From contig JAGCUO010000033.1 of NCBI GenBank assembly GCA_017962825.1, forward strand, positions 1 to 54,242: a stretch of DNA of 54,242 bases, given 5' to 3'. The notes beneath the pieces are model-generated. The model had not been told where the DNA came from and made no database searches. It was given only the letters and a program-made list of their open reading frames with translations. The position numbers and the translations under genes are program-made. This document shows positions 9,048 to 17,564 of this stretch, piece after piece (position 1 is the first letter of the stretch; every line of letters begins with the position of its first letter). Origin of the DNA: Lachnospiraceae bacterium. GTDB taxonomy: Bacteria; Bacillota; Clostridia; Lachnospirales; Lachnospiraceae.

Positions 9048-10664
9048 ATGCTCCGTATCGATCAGTTAAAAATCAAAGTAAGTGATAAACAGCCCGATTT
9101 ACGTCGGGCTGTTATTTCGAAACTAAAAATATCCGAATCTGAATTAAAAGATTTCGGTATTATCAGAAGATCTCTTGACGCCAGAAAAAAGCCCGAGCTG
9201 TATTATGTGTTCAGCATATGGGCAGTGTGTTCTAACGAAGATAAGATCCTGAAAAGATTTTATAAGGACTCTAATATTTCTCAATATGTCCAGGTCGAAT
9301 ACAAACTTCCCCAATCCGGAAGTGAACCTTTGTCTGACAGACCTGTTGTCGTAGGAATGGGACCTGCGGGTCTTTTCTGTGCCTATGAACTTGCCCTTGC
9401 GGGATATAACCCTCTTGTTATCGAGCGCGGAAGAAGTGTTGAAGAAAGAGCACAGGATGTAGAAAAGTTCTGGGAGACCGGAGTTTTGGATACTGCCAGC
9501 AATGTTCAGTTCGGAGAGGGCGGAGCAGGTACATTCTCCGACGGAAAGCTTTCGACTTCCATCAAAGACAAAGAGGGCAGGATACATGAGGTTCTTAAGA
9601 TCTTTACGGAGCACGGAGCTCCCGAAGAAATACTTTATGATCATATGCCTCATCTCGGAACAGATGTACTTCCGAAAATAGTTAAGAACATCCGTGAGAG
9701 GATAATAGAGCTGGGTGGTGAAGTCAGATTTGAAACCTGTCTTACAGGTATTGAATGTGAAGCGGGTAAGATCACCGGGGTAAAATTATCCGGACCTAAC
9801 GGTGAGGATACGATAAAAACTAGTATCCTTGCTCTTGCAATCGGTCATTCCGCCCGTGATACCTACAAAGCTTTATATGACTGCGGACTTAAGATGGAGC
9901 AAAAGCCTTTTGCCGCAGGATTCAGAGTTCAGCATCCCCAGAGGATAATCAACGAGAATCAGTACGGCGATGATAAGTATTCCGAAATACTCGGTGCTTC
10001 TCCTTATAAACTCACCGCCAATTTCGGAGACAGGGGAGTGTTTTCTTTTTGCATGTGTCCCGGAGGGTATGTAGTGAATTCCTCATCGGAAGAAGGGGAG
10101 ACAGTTGTTAACGGAATGAGCTACAGCGGGCGAGATTCCGAGAATGCTAATTCGGCTATAGTTGTCAGCATTCCCGTTACAGATTATCCCTCGGAACATC
10201 CTCTTGCCGGTATCGAGTTTCAAAGAGTCTTAGAACGCAGGGCTTATGAAGCCGGAAAGGGTAAGATTCCCGTACAGAGATACGGGGACTTTGCCGGCAA
10301 AGTTACAGGTGACTCTGCTGTATGCGATAATCCTTCTTTTGTAAATCCCGTATTTAAGGGTGAATACGAGTGGACAGACCTGTCAGGTATTTTTGATGAA
10401 TCAATAAACATGCTTTTTATAGATGCGGTGACCAGATTTGGAAGGACCATTAAAGACTTTGATGATCCCGGTATGATAATGGCAGGTGTGGAATCCAGGA
10501 CCAGTTCTCCGGTAAGGATTCCCCGAAACGATTCACTGGAAAGCTCAATAGGAGGTATCATACCTCTCGGAGAAGGAGCAGGATATGCCGGGGGAATAAC
10601 CTCTGCTGCCATTGACGGAATAAGAGGAGCTGAAGTGATCATCAAAAAATTTGCATCAATTTAA
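9048..10664 (+). CDS. NAD(P)/FAD-dependent oxidoreductase of the COG2509 type
   Basis: 538 residues. An N-terminal domain of about 100 residues, rich in basic and aliphatic residues and containing RRSLDARKKPELYYVF, precedes a Rossmann FAD-binding motif (VVVGMGPAGLFCAYELALAGY, about residue 100). It continues with FGEGGAGTFSDGKLST and the C-terminal GIIPLGEGAGYAGGITSAAIDG that closes the FAD site. This layout is typical of uncharacterised FAD-dependent dehydrogenases common in Firmicutes; the substrate is unknown. Codons 14-22 form a strong hairpin in the DNA (see the separate entry). It is the last full-length gene of the opening plus-strand run. Confidence 0.88.
   Translation: MLRIDQLKIKVSDKQPDLRRAVISKLKISESELKDFGIIRRSLDARKKPELYYVFSIWAVCSNEDKILKRFYKDSNISQYVQVEYKLPQSGSEPLSDRPVVVGMGPAGLFCAYELALAGYNPLVIERGRSVEERAQDVEKFWETGVLDTASNVQFGEGGAGTFSDGKLSTSIKDKEGRIHEVLKIFTEHGAPEEILYDHMPHLGTDVLPKIVKNIRERIIELGGEVRFETCLTGIECEAGKITGVKLSGPNGEDTIKTSILALAIGHSARDTYKALYDCGLKMEQKPFAAGFRVQHPQRIINENQYGDDKYSEILGASPYKLTANFGDRGVFSFCMCPGGYVVNSSSEEGETVVNGMSYSGRDSENANSAIVVSIPVTDYPSEHPLAGIEFQRVLERRAYEAGKGKIPVQRYGDFAGKVTGDSAVCDNPSFVNPVFKGEYEWTDLSGIFDESINMLFIDAVTRFGRTIKDFDDPGMIMAGVESRTSSPVRIPRNDSLESSIGGIIPLGEGAGYAGGITSAAIDGIRGAEVIIKKFASI
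9088..9113 (+). other. Perfect 10-bp hairpin within the start of the FAD-protein gene
   Basis: AACAGCCCGA (9088-9097) and TCGGGCTGTT (9104-9113) are exact inverted copies with a six-base loop, followed by ATTT. The hairpin lies 41 bases into the coding region. It has the stem of an intrinsic terminator but only a short T run. Confidence 0.6.
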
Positions 10665-10683
10665 TTTTTCTTGGGAGGGGAAA

Positions 10684-10749
10684 ATGGGTTTATCAGATTT
10701 TATGGATGTGCTTGGCGGTATGAATACCGATTCATACGGTTATTGTTGA
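10684..10749 (+). CDS. Small ORF (21 residues), possibly the front part of a frameshifted small gene
   Basis: Begins 19 bases after the FAD-protein stop with a strong ribosome site (GGGAGGGG at 10673-10680). It encodes MGLSDFMDVLGGMNTDSYGYC and then stops at TGA. In the +1 frame the sequence continues without a stop as IVEEIIFAVEKLLEKPDEVK...I to a TAA at 10811-10813. The second piece looks like a normal amphipathic helix, so the two together could be one protein of about 43 residues broken by a single-base frameshift, or a programmed +1 shift. No family is recognised. A free 21-residue peptide is the alternative reading. Confidence 0.4.
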   Translation: MGLSDFMDVLGGMNTDSYGYC

Positions 10750-10822
10750 GGAGATCATTTTTGCGGTAGAAAAACTGCTGGAAAAACCCGATGAGGTAAA
10801 AAGATTTATATAAGTACTTTAT

Positions 10823-10851
10823 TTGACAGTTTCGGTACTTCGATTTATATT
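10823..10851 (+). promoter_or_regulatory. Sigma-A promoter of the proB operon
   Basis: TTGACA (10823-10828), 17-base spacer, TATATT (10846-10851). It is a near-consensus promoter about 70 bases before proB. The predicted leader is about 60 bases, too short for a T-box, and no terminator-like structure is seen in it. Confidence 0.8.
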
Positions 10852-10921
10852 AAAACGGTATGTTTAAGGGAATTTTAGGGGCTTTTAAGCAATAAAAATA
10901 TATTAACGGTTTAGTGATAAG

Positions 10922-11791
10922 ATGAGTAATTTAAGAGATAATTTTAAAAATAAAAAAAGGATCGTAGTTAAGATCGGATCATCATCCATCAATCATCCCG
11001 AAAGCGGCGGAATGGACTTTTCCAGAATAGAGCTTTTGGTAAGACAGCTTTGTGATATCCACAATTCCGGCAAGGATGTTGTACTGGTATCATCGGGAGC
11101 AATCGCTGCAGGTAAATATGCCATCGGATATGGAATGGACAGATCCATCAACCGTCATGAGCTTACTCTTCCTCAGAAACAGGCTTGCGCTGCTATCGGT
11201 CAGGGAAGACTCATGAACATTTATGAGAAGTTTTTTACAGAGTATAATTCTCTTCCTGCTCAGGTCCTTATGACCAAAGATACCGTATTAAATGATACCA
11301 ACAGGGTTAACGCTACCAATACATTCAAGGCACTTCTTGATATGGGCGTCATCCCCATAGTTAATGAAAACGATACCATCGCTACCCACGAGATCGAGAT
11401 AGGTGATAACGATACACTTTCCGCTATGGTAGCTTCAATGGTAGAAGCAGATCTCCTTATCCTTCTTTCCGATATTGAAGGACTTTATACCGATGATCCC
11501 AACAAGAATCCCGATGCCAAGTTCATTGCCGAGGTTCCCGAGATCACCGATGAATATCTGGAGATGGGAAAGGGAAGTACAGGTTCCGGAATGGGAACCG
11601 GCGGAATGAGCACCAAGCTCAATGCAGCTAGGATTGCAACCAAGTCCGGAGCTGATATGGTCATTTGTTCCAGCAAGGATCTTACCATTCTCTCAAAGAT
11701 CATTGCGGGAGAAGAGGTGGGAACCGCATTTGCTTCCGCTAAGGACGACTCCTTCGACCTTCCTTCTTTTGTAAGGGATATACTTAAATAA
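10922..11791 (+). CDS. proB: Glutamate 5-kinase
   Basis: 289 residues, amino-acid kinase fold. It phosphorylates glutamate to gamma-glutamyl phosphate, the first step of proline synthesis. Landmarks are VVKIGSSS near the N-terminus, VLVSSGAIAAG, IPIVNENDTIATHEIEIGDNDTLSAMVA and the GTGGMSTKLNAARIA loop. The C-terminal PUA domain found in about 370-residue versions is absent, which is a known short form. No clear Shine-Dalgarno sequence precedes the ATG, although a strong promoter does. proA follows two genes later. Confidence 0.95.
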   Translation: MSNLRDNFKNKKRIVVKIGSSSINHPESGGMDFSRIELLVRQLCDIHNSGKDVVLVSSGAIAAGKYAIGYGMDRSINRHELTLPQKQACAAIGQGRLMNIYEKFFTEYNSLPAQVLMTKDTVLNDTNRVNATNTFKALLDMGVIPIVNENDTIATHEIEIGDNDTLSAMVASMVEADLLILLSDIEGLYTDDPNKNPDAKFIAEVPEITDEYLEMGKGSTGSGMGTGGMSTKLNAARIATKSGADMVICSSKDLTILSKIIAGEEVGTAFASAKDDSFDLPSFVRDILK

Positions 11792-11818
11792 TCATGGCCG
11801 GAAGGCCCCAGAGGATAT

Positions 11819-12430
11819 ATGGCTGATAACAGAAAACCCGAAATTTCAAAAAAACAGATCAGAGCAGAGGTTATTGCCAAGCGTGATGCTCTCAGTGAAA
11901 CTCAGGCAAAAGCTGCCGCAGAGAGCGTATATAATCAGGTGATCTCGGATCCTCTTTTCATAAAAGCCAAGAGAGTACTGGGATTCATGCCATTCGGAAG
12001 CGAAATAGACATCAAGCCCATTCTTGAATATGCTCTTGCCAATGAAAAGGAAGTCTTTGTTCCACGCATTACCACAAACGGATTCCATAAAGAGATGGAA
12101 TTCAGAAAAGTTAAGGATGTGGATCCCGTTCATTATTCTTTCGGAAAATACAAGATCTTAGAACCATCCGAAGAATGTGAACCTTTTGAATATAACGAGG
12201 CTGAAGCTATGATGCTTCCCGCACGTGACCTTGTACTTCTCCCCGGTGTTGCTTTCGACAGATACAACAAGAGAGTTGGATACGGCGGAGGATATTATGA
12301 CAGATTTCTGGAGGACAAGCTTACGCTTCGTATCCATTCCATCGCAGTATGCCATGCGTGCCAGATAGTTGACTACGAAATCCCCGAAGACGAAGGTGAT
12401 GTAAGACCCTTTAAGGTGGTTTGTTCATAA
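11819..12430 (+). CDS. 5-formyltetrahydrofolate cyclo-ligase
   Basis: 203 residues. It converts 5-formyl-THF plus ATP to 5,10-methenyl-THF. The family signature is seen in LLPGVAFDRYNKRVGYGGGYYDRFL, with its glycine-rich phosphate loop, and RVLGFMPFGSEIDI matches the conserved N-terminal part. It sits between proB (27 bases upstream) and proA (12 bases downstream) in the same transcript. It has no direct role in proline synthesis, so the link may be simple co-expression. AGAGGA upstream of the ATG serves as the ribosome site. Confidence 0.93.
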   Translation: MADNRKPEISKKQIRAEVIAKRDALSETQAKAAAESVYNQVISDPLFIKAKRVLGFMPFGSEIDIKPILEYALANEKEVFVPRITTNGFHKEMEFRKVKDVDPVHYSFGKYKILEPSEECEPFEYNEAEAMMLPARDLVLLPGVAFDRYNKRVGYGGGYYDRFLEDKLTLRIHSIAVCHACQIVDYEIPEDEGDVRPFKVVCS

Positions 12431-12442
12431 AAGGAGATCCAT

Positions 12443-13693
12443 ATGACAGATCTTATAACATTAGGTGAAAATGCCGTAAAGGCAAAATATAAAGCCGCTC
12501 TTATTTCAACGGCTCAGAAAAACGAAGTACTTGTAAAGTGTGCAAAAGCACTTCAGGACAATGCGGAAGAAATCATTAAAGCAAATGAGATCGACCTGAA
12601 GAATGCCGTTCAAAACGGAATGTCCGAAGCTATGCAGGACAGACTTCGCCTTACCGTGCAGCGTATTGACGGTATTGCGGAAGGCCTGCATCAGGTTGCC
12701 GATCTGCCCGATCCCGTGGGTGAGATCATGGAAGAGTTTGACCGCCCCAACGGAATGCACATCACCAAGGTGCGCGTACCCATGGGTGTTATCGGAATTA
12801 TCTATGAATCCCGTCCCAATGTTACTCCCGATGCATTCTCACTTACCTTTAAAGCGGGAAGCGCATGTATCCTCAAGGGCGGAAGCGATTGCATCGAATC
12901 TAATAAAGCGATAGTTAAAGTTCTCAGATCTGTTCTTGAATCGGAAGGACTTGATCCCGATATCCTTCAGCTTATCGAGTCAACCGATAGAAGTGTAACC
13001 ACCGAATTCATGAAGATGAAGGAATATATCGATGTGCTCATTCCCAGAGGCGGTGCGGGACTTATCCGTGCGGTTGTTGAGAATTCCATGATTCCCGTCA
13101 TCGAGACCGGAACCGGAAACTGCCATGTATATATTGACAAGGATGCGGATCTTGAAATGGCCGTTAACATTCTTTTCAATGCCAAGACTCAGCGTATATC
13201 CGTATGTAATGCATGTGAAAGTCTTGTTGTGCATTCTGCGGTTAAAGACAAGGTTCTTCCTCTTATATATGAAAAGCTTTCCGAGAAGAATGTGGAACTC
13301 AGATGTGATGAACCTTCTTATGAAGTGTTGGGTGATAAAGCCGTTCATGCTACCGAGGAAGATTTCGGCAGGGAATATCTTGATTACATCCTTTCCGTTA
13401 AGACGGTAGATTCGGTAGAGGAAGCCATCGATCATATCAATAAATACAGCACCCACCATTCCGAATGTATCGTAACGGAAAATAAAGAAGCGGCTGAAAT
13501 GTTCCAGGAAAGAGTTGATGCCGCATGCGTATATGTAAATGTATCAACCAGATTCACCGACGGATTCGAGTTCGGATTTGGTGCGGAGATCGGTATCTCC
13601 ACCCAGAAGCTTCAGGCAAGAGGTCCTATGGGACTTAAGGAGATCACATCATATAAATACAGGATCACCGGAAACGGTCAGGTCAGAGGATAG
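12443..13693 (+). CDS. proA: Gamma-glutamyl phosphate reductase
   Basis: 416 residues, the usual size. This aldehyde-dehydrogenase-fold enzyme reduces gamma-glutamyl phosphate with NADPH to glutamate semialdehyde, the second step of proline synthesis. Landmarks are VPMGVIGIIYESRPNVT, LKGGSDCIESN, LIPRGGAGLI, the catalytic-cysteine region RISVCNACESLVVH, and FGFGAEIGISTQKLQARGP. AAGGAG at 12431-12436 places the start. It acts directly after ProB in the same operon. Confidence 0.97.
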   Translation: MTDLITLGENAVKAKYKAALISTAQKNEVLVKCAKALQDNAEEIIKANEIDLKNAVQNGMSEAMQDRLRLTVQRIDGIAEGLHQVADLPDPVGEIMEEFDRPNGMHITKVRVPMGVIGIIYESRPNVTPDAFSLTFKAGSACILKGGSDCIESNKAIVKVLRSVLESEGLDPDILQLIESTDRSVTTEFMKMKEYIDVLIPRGGAGLIRAVVENSMIPVIETGTGNCHVYIDKDADLEMAVNILFNAKTQRISVCNACESLVVHSAVKDKVLPLIYEKLSEKNVELRCDEPSYEVLGDKAVHATEEDFGREYLDYILSVKTVDSVEEAIDHINKYSTHHSECIVTENKEAAEMFQERVDAACVYVNVSTRFTDGFEFGFGAEIGISTQKLQARGPMGLKEITSYKYRITGNGQVRG

Positions 13694-13709
13694 TTAGGAG
13701 ATAGATAAA

Positions 13710-15164
13710 ATGCAGAAGATCAGAACCAGATATGCACCTTCACCTACGGGAAAGATGCATGTAGGTAACTTAAGAACAGCTCTTTATGAGTTCCTTGTTG
13801 CCAAGCATGAGAACGGTGATTTCATGCTCAGAATAGAGGATACCGATCAGGAGAGATTTGTAGAAGGTGCCATCGACATCATTAACAGAACTCTTGAAAA
13901 GACCGGTCTTTATCATGATGAGGGTCCCGATAAGGACGGCGGAGTAGGTCCTTACGTTCAGTCAGAGCGTGTTAAGACCGGAATCTACATGAAGTATGCC
14001 AAGGAACTTATCGAGAAGGGCGAGGCATATTATTGCTTCTGCGATAAGGAGAGACTTGATTCACTTAAGACTGCAGTATCCGAGGACGGAAAGACCATCA
14101 CCGTTTATGATAAGCATTGCCTCGGACTTTCCAAAGAAGAGGTTGAGAAGAATCTCGCAGAAGGAAAGCCTTTCGTAATCAGACAGAATATCCCCAATGA
14201 GGGAACCACTACTTTCAAGGATGAGCTTTACGGCGATATCACCGTTGAGAATTCCGAGCTTGATGACATGATCCTTATCAAGTCCGACGGATACCCTACA
14301 TATAATTTTGCAAATGTTGTTGATGATCACACCATGAACATCACACATGTAGTAAGAGGAAATGAGTATATTTCTTCCTCACCCAAGTATCAGAGACTTT
14401 ATGATGCATTCGGATGGGAGAGCCCCGTATACATTCATCTTCCCCTTATCACCGATGAGAATCATAAAAAGCTTTCCAAGAGAAGCGGACATTCTTCCTT
14501 CGAAGATCTTATAGATCAGGGATTTATTTCCGAGGCGATCGTTAATTACATTGCACTTCTCGGATGGTCTCCCGAGGATAACAGAGAGATCTTCAGCCTC
14601 GACGAGCTTATCAAGGAGTTCGATTATCACAGGATCAGTAAATCCCCTGCGGTATTCGATATTCAGAAGCTTAAGTGGATGAACGGAGAGTATCTCAAGG
14701 CAATGGACGATGAGAAGTTCTTTGAGATGGCTAAGCCTTATCTCGAGAAAGCTCTTCCTGCAGGTATCGATGCAAAGAAGGTGGCTTCCAAGGTCAAGAC
14801 CCGTATCGAGATCTTCCCCGATATTGAAGAGCAGGTTGATTTCCTGACTGCTGTTCCCGAGTATTCTAATGAGCTTTACACCAATAAGAAGAATAAAATA
14901 GATGAGGCCGGTTCCAAGGCCGTACTTACCGATATTCTCCCTATTCTCGAGGCTCAGGATGACTACAGTAATGATGCACTTTATGCATCACTTCTTAAAT
15001 ATGCCGAAGAAAAGGGTTATAAGAACGGCTATGTAATGTGGCCTCTCAGAATAGCTCTTTCCGGTAAGGTGATGACTCCTGCGGGCGCTACGGAGATTCT
15101 GGAGCTTCTCGGAAAAGAAGAGTCCGTAAAACGTGTTAAGACGGCGATTGAGAAACTTTCATGA
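13710..15164 (+). CDS. gltX: Glutamyl-tRNA synthetase
   Basis: 484 residues, a class I aminoacyl-tRNA synthetase charging tRNA-Glu (and in Firmicutes usually tRNA-Gln through the amidotransferase route). The HIGH-type motif is HVGN in [17 protein letters not shown], and the KMSKS-type motif is KLSKR in [22 protein letters not shown] is also typical. The anticodon-binding C-terminal half is complete. It lies 16 bases after proA, grouping glutamate-using enzymes on one transcript. GGAGATAG precedes the start. Confidence 0.97.
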   Translation: MQKIRTRYAPSPTGKMHVGNLRTALYEFLVAKHENGDFMLRIEDTDQERFVEGAIDIINRTLEKTGLYHDEGPDKDGGVGPYVQSERVKTGIYMKYAKELIEKGEAYYCFCDKERLDSLKTAVSEDGKTITVYDKHCLGLSKEEVEKNLAEGKPFVIRQNIPNEGTTTFKDELYGDITVENSELDDMILIKSDGYPTYNFANVVDDHTMNITHVVRGNEYISSSPKYQRLYDAFGWESPVYIHLPLITDENHKKLSKRSGHSSFEDLIDQGFISEAIVNYIALLGWSPEDNREIFSLDELIKEFDYHRISKSPAVFDIQKLKWMNGEYLKAMDDEKFFEMAKPYLEKALPAGIDAKKVASKVKTRIEIFPDIEEQVDFLTAVPEYSNELYTNKKNKIDEAGSKAVLTDILPILEAQDDYSNDALYASLLKYAEEKGYKNGYVMWPLRIALSGKVMTPAGATEILELLGKEESVKRVKTAIEKLS

Positions 15165-15628
15165 AATTATTTGAGATAAAAGACGACGATAAAAATACGG
15201 ATCCCGGAAAACTTGCCATCGGGGCAATTATCATTTCGGTTATCGTAATAGCATTGACTGCATGGACCAAAAACGGTTATTACGACAAGCTGTTTTCTCA
15301 GGGTGTATTTGCGGACAGCTCGGAGCTTATGATGCGTAAGATAATAAGCATTTCTTTGTCCGTTCTTCCATCCGCCCTGATGATCGCATTTCATCTTATC
15401 GTTAAGATCACCAATAAGACCTCAAAAGTTCTTGCGGCTCTTTTACTCTGCGGAATAATCGCTCTTTGTGCCAACGGTATATTTGAGACGTTTTCTTTGG
15501 TGAATGCATATCTTACGGAAAATGAGCTTCGCAAGGATCTTTGTTTTATCCTGATCGGCGGTTGTGTATTATCAGCCGGAGCCGCGTCAAACGGGCTTAA
15601 AACTCTCAAGGTTTTGCCACCTGCTTGA
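15161..15628 (+). CDS. Small four-helix membrane protein of unknown function
   Basis: 155 residues; its ATG overlaps the gltX stop in an ATGA, so it is translationally coupled. After an acidic N-terminal stretch ([11 protein letters not shown]) there are four hydrophobic segments at about residues 19-35, 62-82, 87-105 and 128-150. No motif or family is recognised. It is the last gene before the terminator at 15672-15697. Function unknown. Confidence 0.7.
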   Translation: MKLFEIKDDDKNTDPGKLAIGAIIISVIVIALTAWTKNGYYDKLFSQGVFADSSELMMRKIISISLSVLPSALMIAFHLIVKITNKTSKVLAALLLCGIIALCANGIFETFSLVNAYLTENELRKDLCFILIGGCVLSAGAASNGLKTLKVLPPA

Positions 15629-15671
15629 TTTTCCTAGGGAAATAGGGCATTATATATATGCAGGACATAAG

Positions 15672-15697
15672 GGAGCTTGCTAATGCAGGCTCCTTTT
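15672..15697 (+). terminator. Intrinsic terminator of the proB-gltX operon
   Basis: GGAGCTTGC and GCAGGCTCC form a nine-base stem (one G-T pair) with loop TAAT, followed by TTTT. It lies 44 bases after the last gene of the operon. Confidence 0.8.
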
Positions 15698-15742
15698 AAT
15701 GTGTAAGTACACTTCCTGACTATTATGAAAGGAGGAAAAGGA

Positions 15743-16756
15743 ATGTCTATTTTTTCAAGGAAGACAGAAGTGCAGGTGCCATTGCAGGATCATACCATCT
15801 ATCTGATAGATACTGAGAATGTAAGGACTGTTTGGACCCTTCTTCTTGACAGAATGACTCTTAACGATAAGATTTATGTCTTCTATACGATGAATTCGGG
15901 AAATGTCTCGTATGAGGACTTAAACGGCGTTATATCATCCGGTAAGAATGTAGAGCTTATACAGTGCCACACAGGTAAGAACGGCCTTGATTTCCAGCTT
16001 GTTTCGTATCTGGGATATTTGATACGAAACAATGAAAATGCTGACTATTGCATTATCTCCGATGACAGCGGATATGATGCGGTAATCAAATTCTGGGAAG
16101 GCAGGGAAGTTAAAGTATCGAGAAAGACCGCTTTCCAGGTTTCCGGAAAACAGGCTAAAGCACCCAAGAAGCCCCTTTTCGGAGTTAAATCCAGAGCAAA
16201 AGCTCCTGCAAAGACTGCTGCTGTGACTAAGAAACCGGTCGAAGTCAAGAAAACGGAAGAGCCTAAAAAGGCAAGTGAAACTCCCAAGGCACCTGATATT
16301 GTAAAAACCGCACCGGTAAAAACTTCGGAAAACACAAAATCCGCAGAGTCTAAGAAAACATCGGAACCCGGGAAGACTTCTGAGTCCAAGAAATCCGCGG
16401 ATACAAAAAAAGCTCCCGAAAGCGTAAAGGAAGCGGAAGCTAAGAAACCTCAGGAATCCAAGAAACAGTCAGAGCCTAAAAAGCAGAGCGAATCCAAAAA
16501 GCAGACTGTGTCAAAAAAGGCTCCCGCTCAGAAGCCTGCCGCATCAAGCGTAAATATCTCAAGGGATAAATTAAAAGAATTCCTTCCCGGTGAAACGGAA
16601 GAAAGGATCGATCAGATCTCTGAGATCATCAAAAAAAGCGGCGGTAAAAAAGGCCTTGCGGATATTCATGACGAGATTGAGAAGATCTATCGTAATGAAC
16701 AGGCATCGGATATCTATCGTATCATCAGACACAATATCAAGGATATCTGCTGTTAA
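15743..16756 (+). CDS. PIN-like domain protein with Lys/Ser/Glu-rich linker
   Basis: 337 residues. An N-terminal PIN/NYN-like nuclease-fold domain (about residues 15-125) contains LIDTENV (D23, E25), GLDFQLVSYLGYLI and CIISDDSGYDAVIKFW, which supply the acidic positions expected of this fold. Residues about 140-265 are a low-complexity stretch with repeated KK-S-E/P units, probably disordered and possibly nucleic-acid binding. A compact helical domain of about 70 residues ends the protein. The frame is open from ATG 15725, but AAAGGAGG (15728-15735) dictates ATG 15743. Its stop overlaps the convergent stop at 16753. Function is inferred only as RNA-related; no partner gene is adjacent. Confidence 0.75.
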   Translation: MSIFSRKTEVQVPLQDHTIYLIDTENVRTVWTLLLDRMTLNDKIYVFYTMNSGNVSYEDLNGVISSGKNVELIQCHTGKNGLDFQLVSYLGYLIRNNENADYCIISDDSGYDAVIKFWEGREVKVSRKTAFQVSGKQAKAPKKPLFGVKSRAKAPAKTAAVTKKPVEVKKTEEPKKASETPKAPDIVKTAPVKTSENTKSAESKKTSEPGKTSESKKSADTKKAPESVKEAEAKKPQESKKQSEPKKQSESKKQTVSKKAPAQKPAASSVNISRDKLKEFLPGETEERIDQISEIIKKSGGKKGLADIHDEIEKIYRNEQASDIYRIIRHNIKDICC

Positions 16757-17181
16757 TCCCATATGGCTTCTTCACCGGTGACAAGTTCACCCCACTTGCT
16801 GGCCCAGGCTTCAATGAAAAATGAAGTATAGTGAATATTCTTTTCTTTGCGTAGATTTACGAAATATGGGTGTGATCCCCATATACAGGAAAGAATTCCC
16901 ACGAATAACATTAGGGGACCCAGCAATAAAGATTGCATGCAATGCCCGTATTCATGAGCTCTTACCTTATCATGGTAAGAGCTTTTTGAATTGGGGGTAA
17001 ATATAAATAATCCCATGCTTAATCCGCTCCAGGGTTTGTCCCATACTGTTTCTATGGAGCATCTGTAGATCCTGTGCGGATATTTTCTGTATTTCAGGAA
17101 TATGAATAAACCTATAAGCGTGGGGCCGATACCCCATGTACAATGAAGTATTATTACGAGAGCTTTTTTGATACTGTTCAT
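16753..17181 (-). CDS. Membrane protein with HEYGH zinc-peptidase-like motif
   Basis: 142 residues. The first helix covers residues about 5-29; the central segment has KVRAHEYGHCMQSLLLGPL with an HExxH-type motif (H76, E77, H80), followed by another hydrophobic segment. Small Firmicutes membrane proteins with HEYGH-QS-LGP are usually annotated only as hypothetical; a zinc metalloprotease role is suggested by the motif but a third ligand is not evident. Last gene of the overlapping minus-strand operon; its ATG overlaps the DUF3021 stop by four bases. A plus-strand terminator (16957-16987) lies within it. Confidence 0.7.
   Translation of the reverse strand: MNSIKKALVIILHCTWGIGPTLIGLFIFLKYRKYPHRIYRCSIETVWDKPWSGLSMGLFIFTPNSKSSYHDKVRAHEYGHCMQSLLLGPLMLFVGILSCIWGSHPYFVNLRKEKNIHYTSFFIEAWASKWGELVTGEEAIWD
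16957..16987 (+). terminator. Plus-strand intrinsic terminator inside the HEYGH gene
   Basis: AGCTCTTACC (16957-16966) and GGTAAGAGCT (16974-16983) form a perfect ten-base stem with loop TTATCAT; TTTT follows at 16984-16987. It reads in the plus direction, 200 bases after the PIN-like gene, and probably ends that transcript. Confidence 0.75.
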
Positions 17182-17564
17182 AGATCGTTTCTTATAAGAT
17201 CATTGATCTCTTTTACTTTGTTTTTAAGGCTGAGCATGTCCAATAATTCGCATACGGCGAGTACGAATACGGTAAAGATTATAAGTACGGGCGTCGGAAG
17301 GCTTTCATACCATGCGAAGATATTTCCGAATATAAGCACTAAAATCACCGCATATATGATCTTTAATCCCGTTTCTATAAGAGACAGATTTATCTCTACC
17401 TTATTGATGAGAGTAATGCCAGCATATATAAGAACATTGACACCAAGTGCCTGAAATACGGTATCCAAACATAAAAACGTGGCATTATAAAAATATGCTA
17501 TAAGAGAAAGGGCCACCAGGGTAATCCCCGTCATTGCGAAAATATTGATAACCGTCTTTTTCAT
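17178..17564 (-). CDS. DUF3021 family membrane protein
   Basis: 128 residues with four hydrophobic helices (about residues 8-28, 36-54, 66-86, 92-110) and a charged helical tail (LKNKVKEINDLIRNDL). This size and layout match DUF3021 proteins, which are nearly always encoded next to a LytTR-domain regulator and are thought to control its activity. Here the LytTR gene is directly upstream with a four-base ATGA overlap, and the same overlap links it to the gene downstream. The pairing is the main support for the call. Confidence 0.8.
   Translation of the reverse strand: MKKTVINIFAMTGITLVALSLIAYFYNATFLCLDTVFQALGVNVLIYAGITLINKVEINLSLIETGLKIIYAVILVLIFGNIFAWYESLPTPVLIIFTVFVLAVCELLDMLSLKNKVKEINDLIRNDL

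Noticed and set aside
10747-10749. TGA of the small ORF read as selenocysteine (after a Cys codon)
   Set aside because: The frame beyond TGA reaches another stop quickly, no SECIS-like hairpin follows, and no selenoprotein family is matched.
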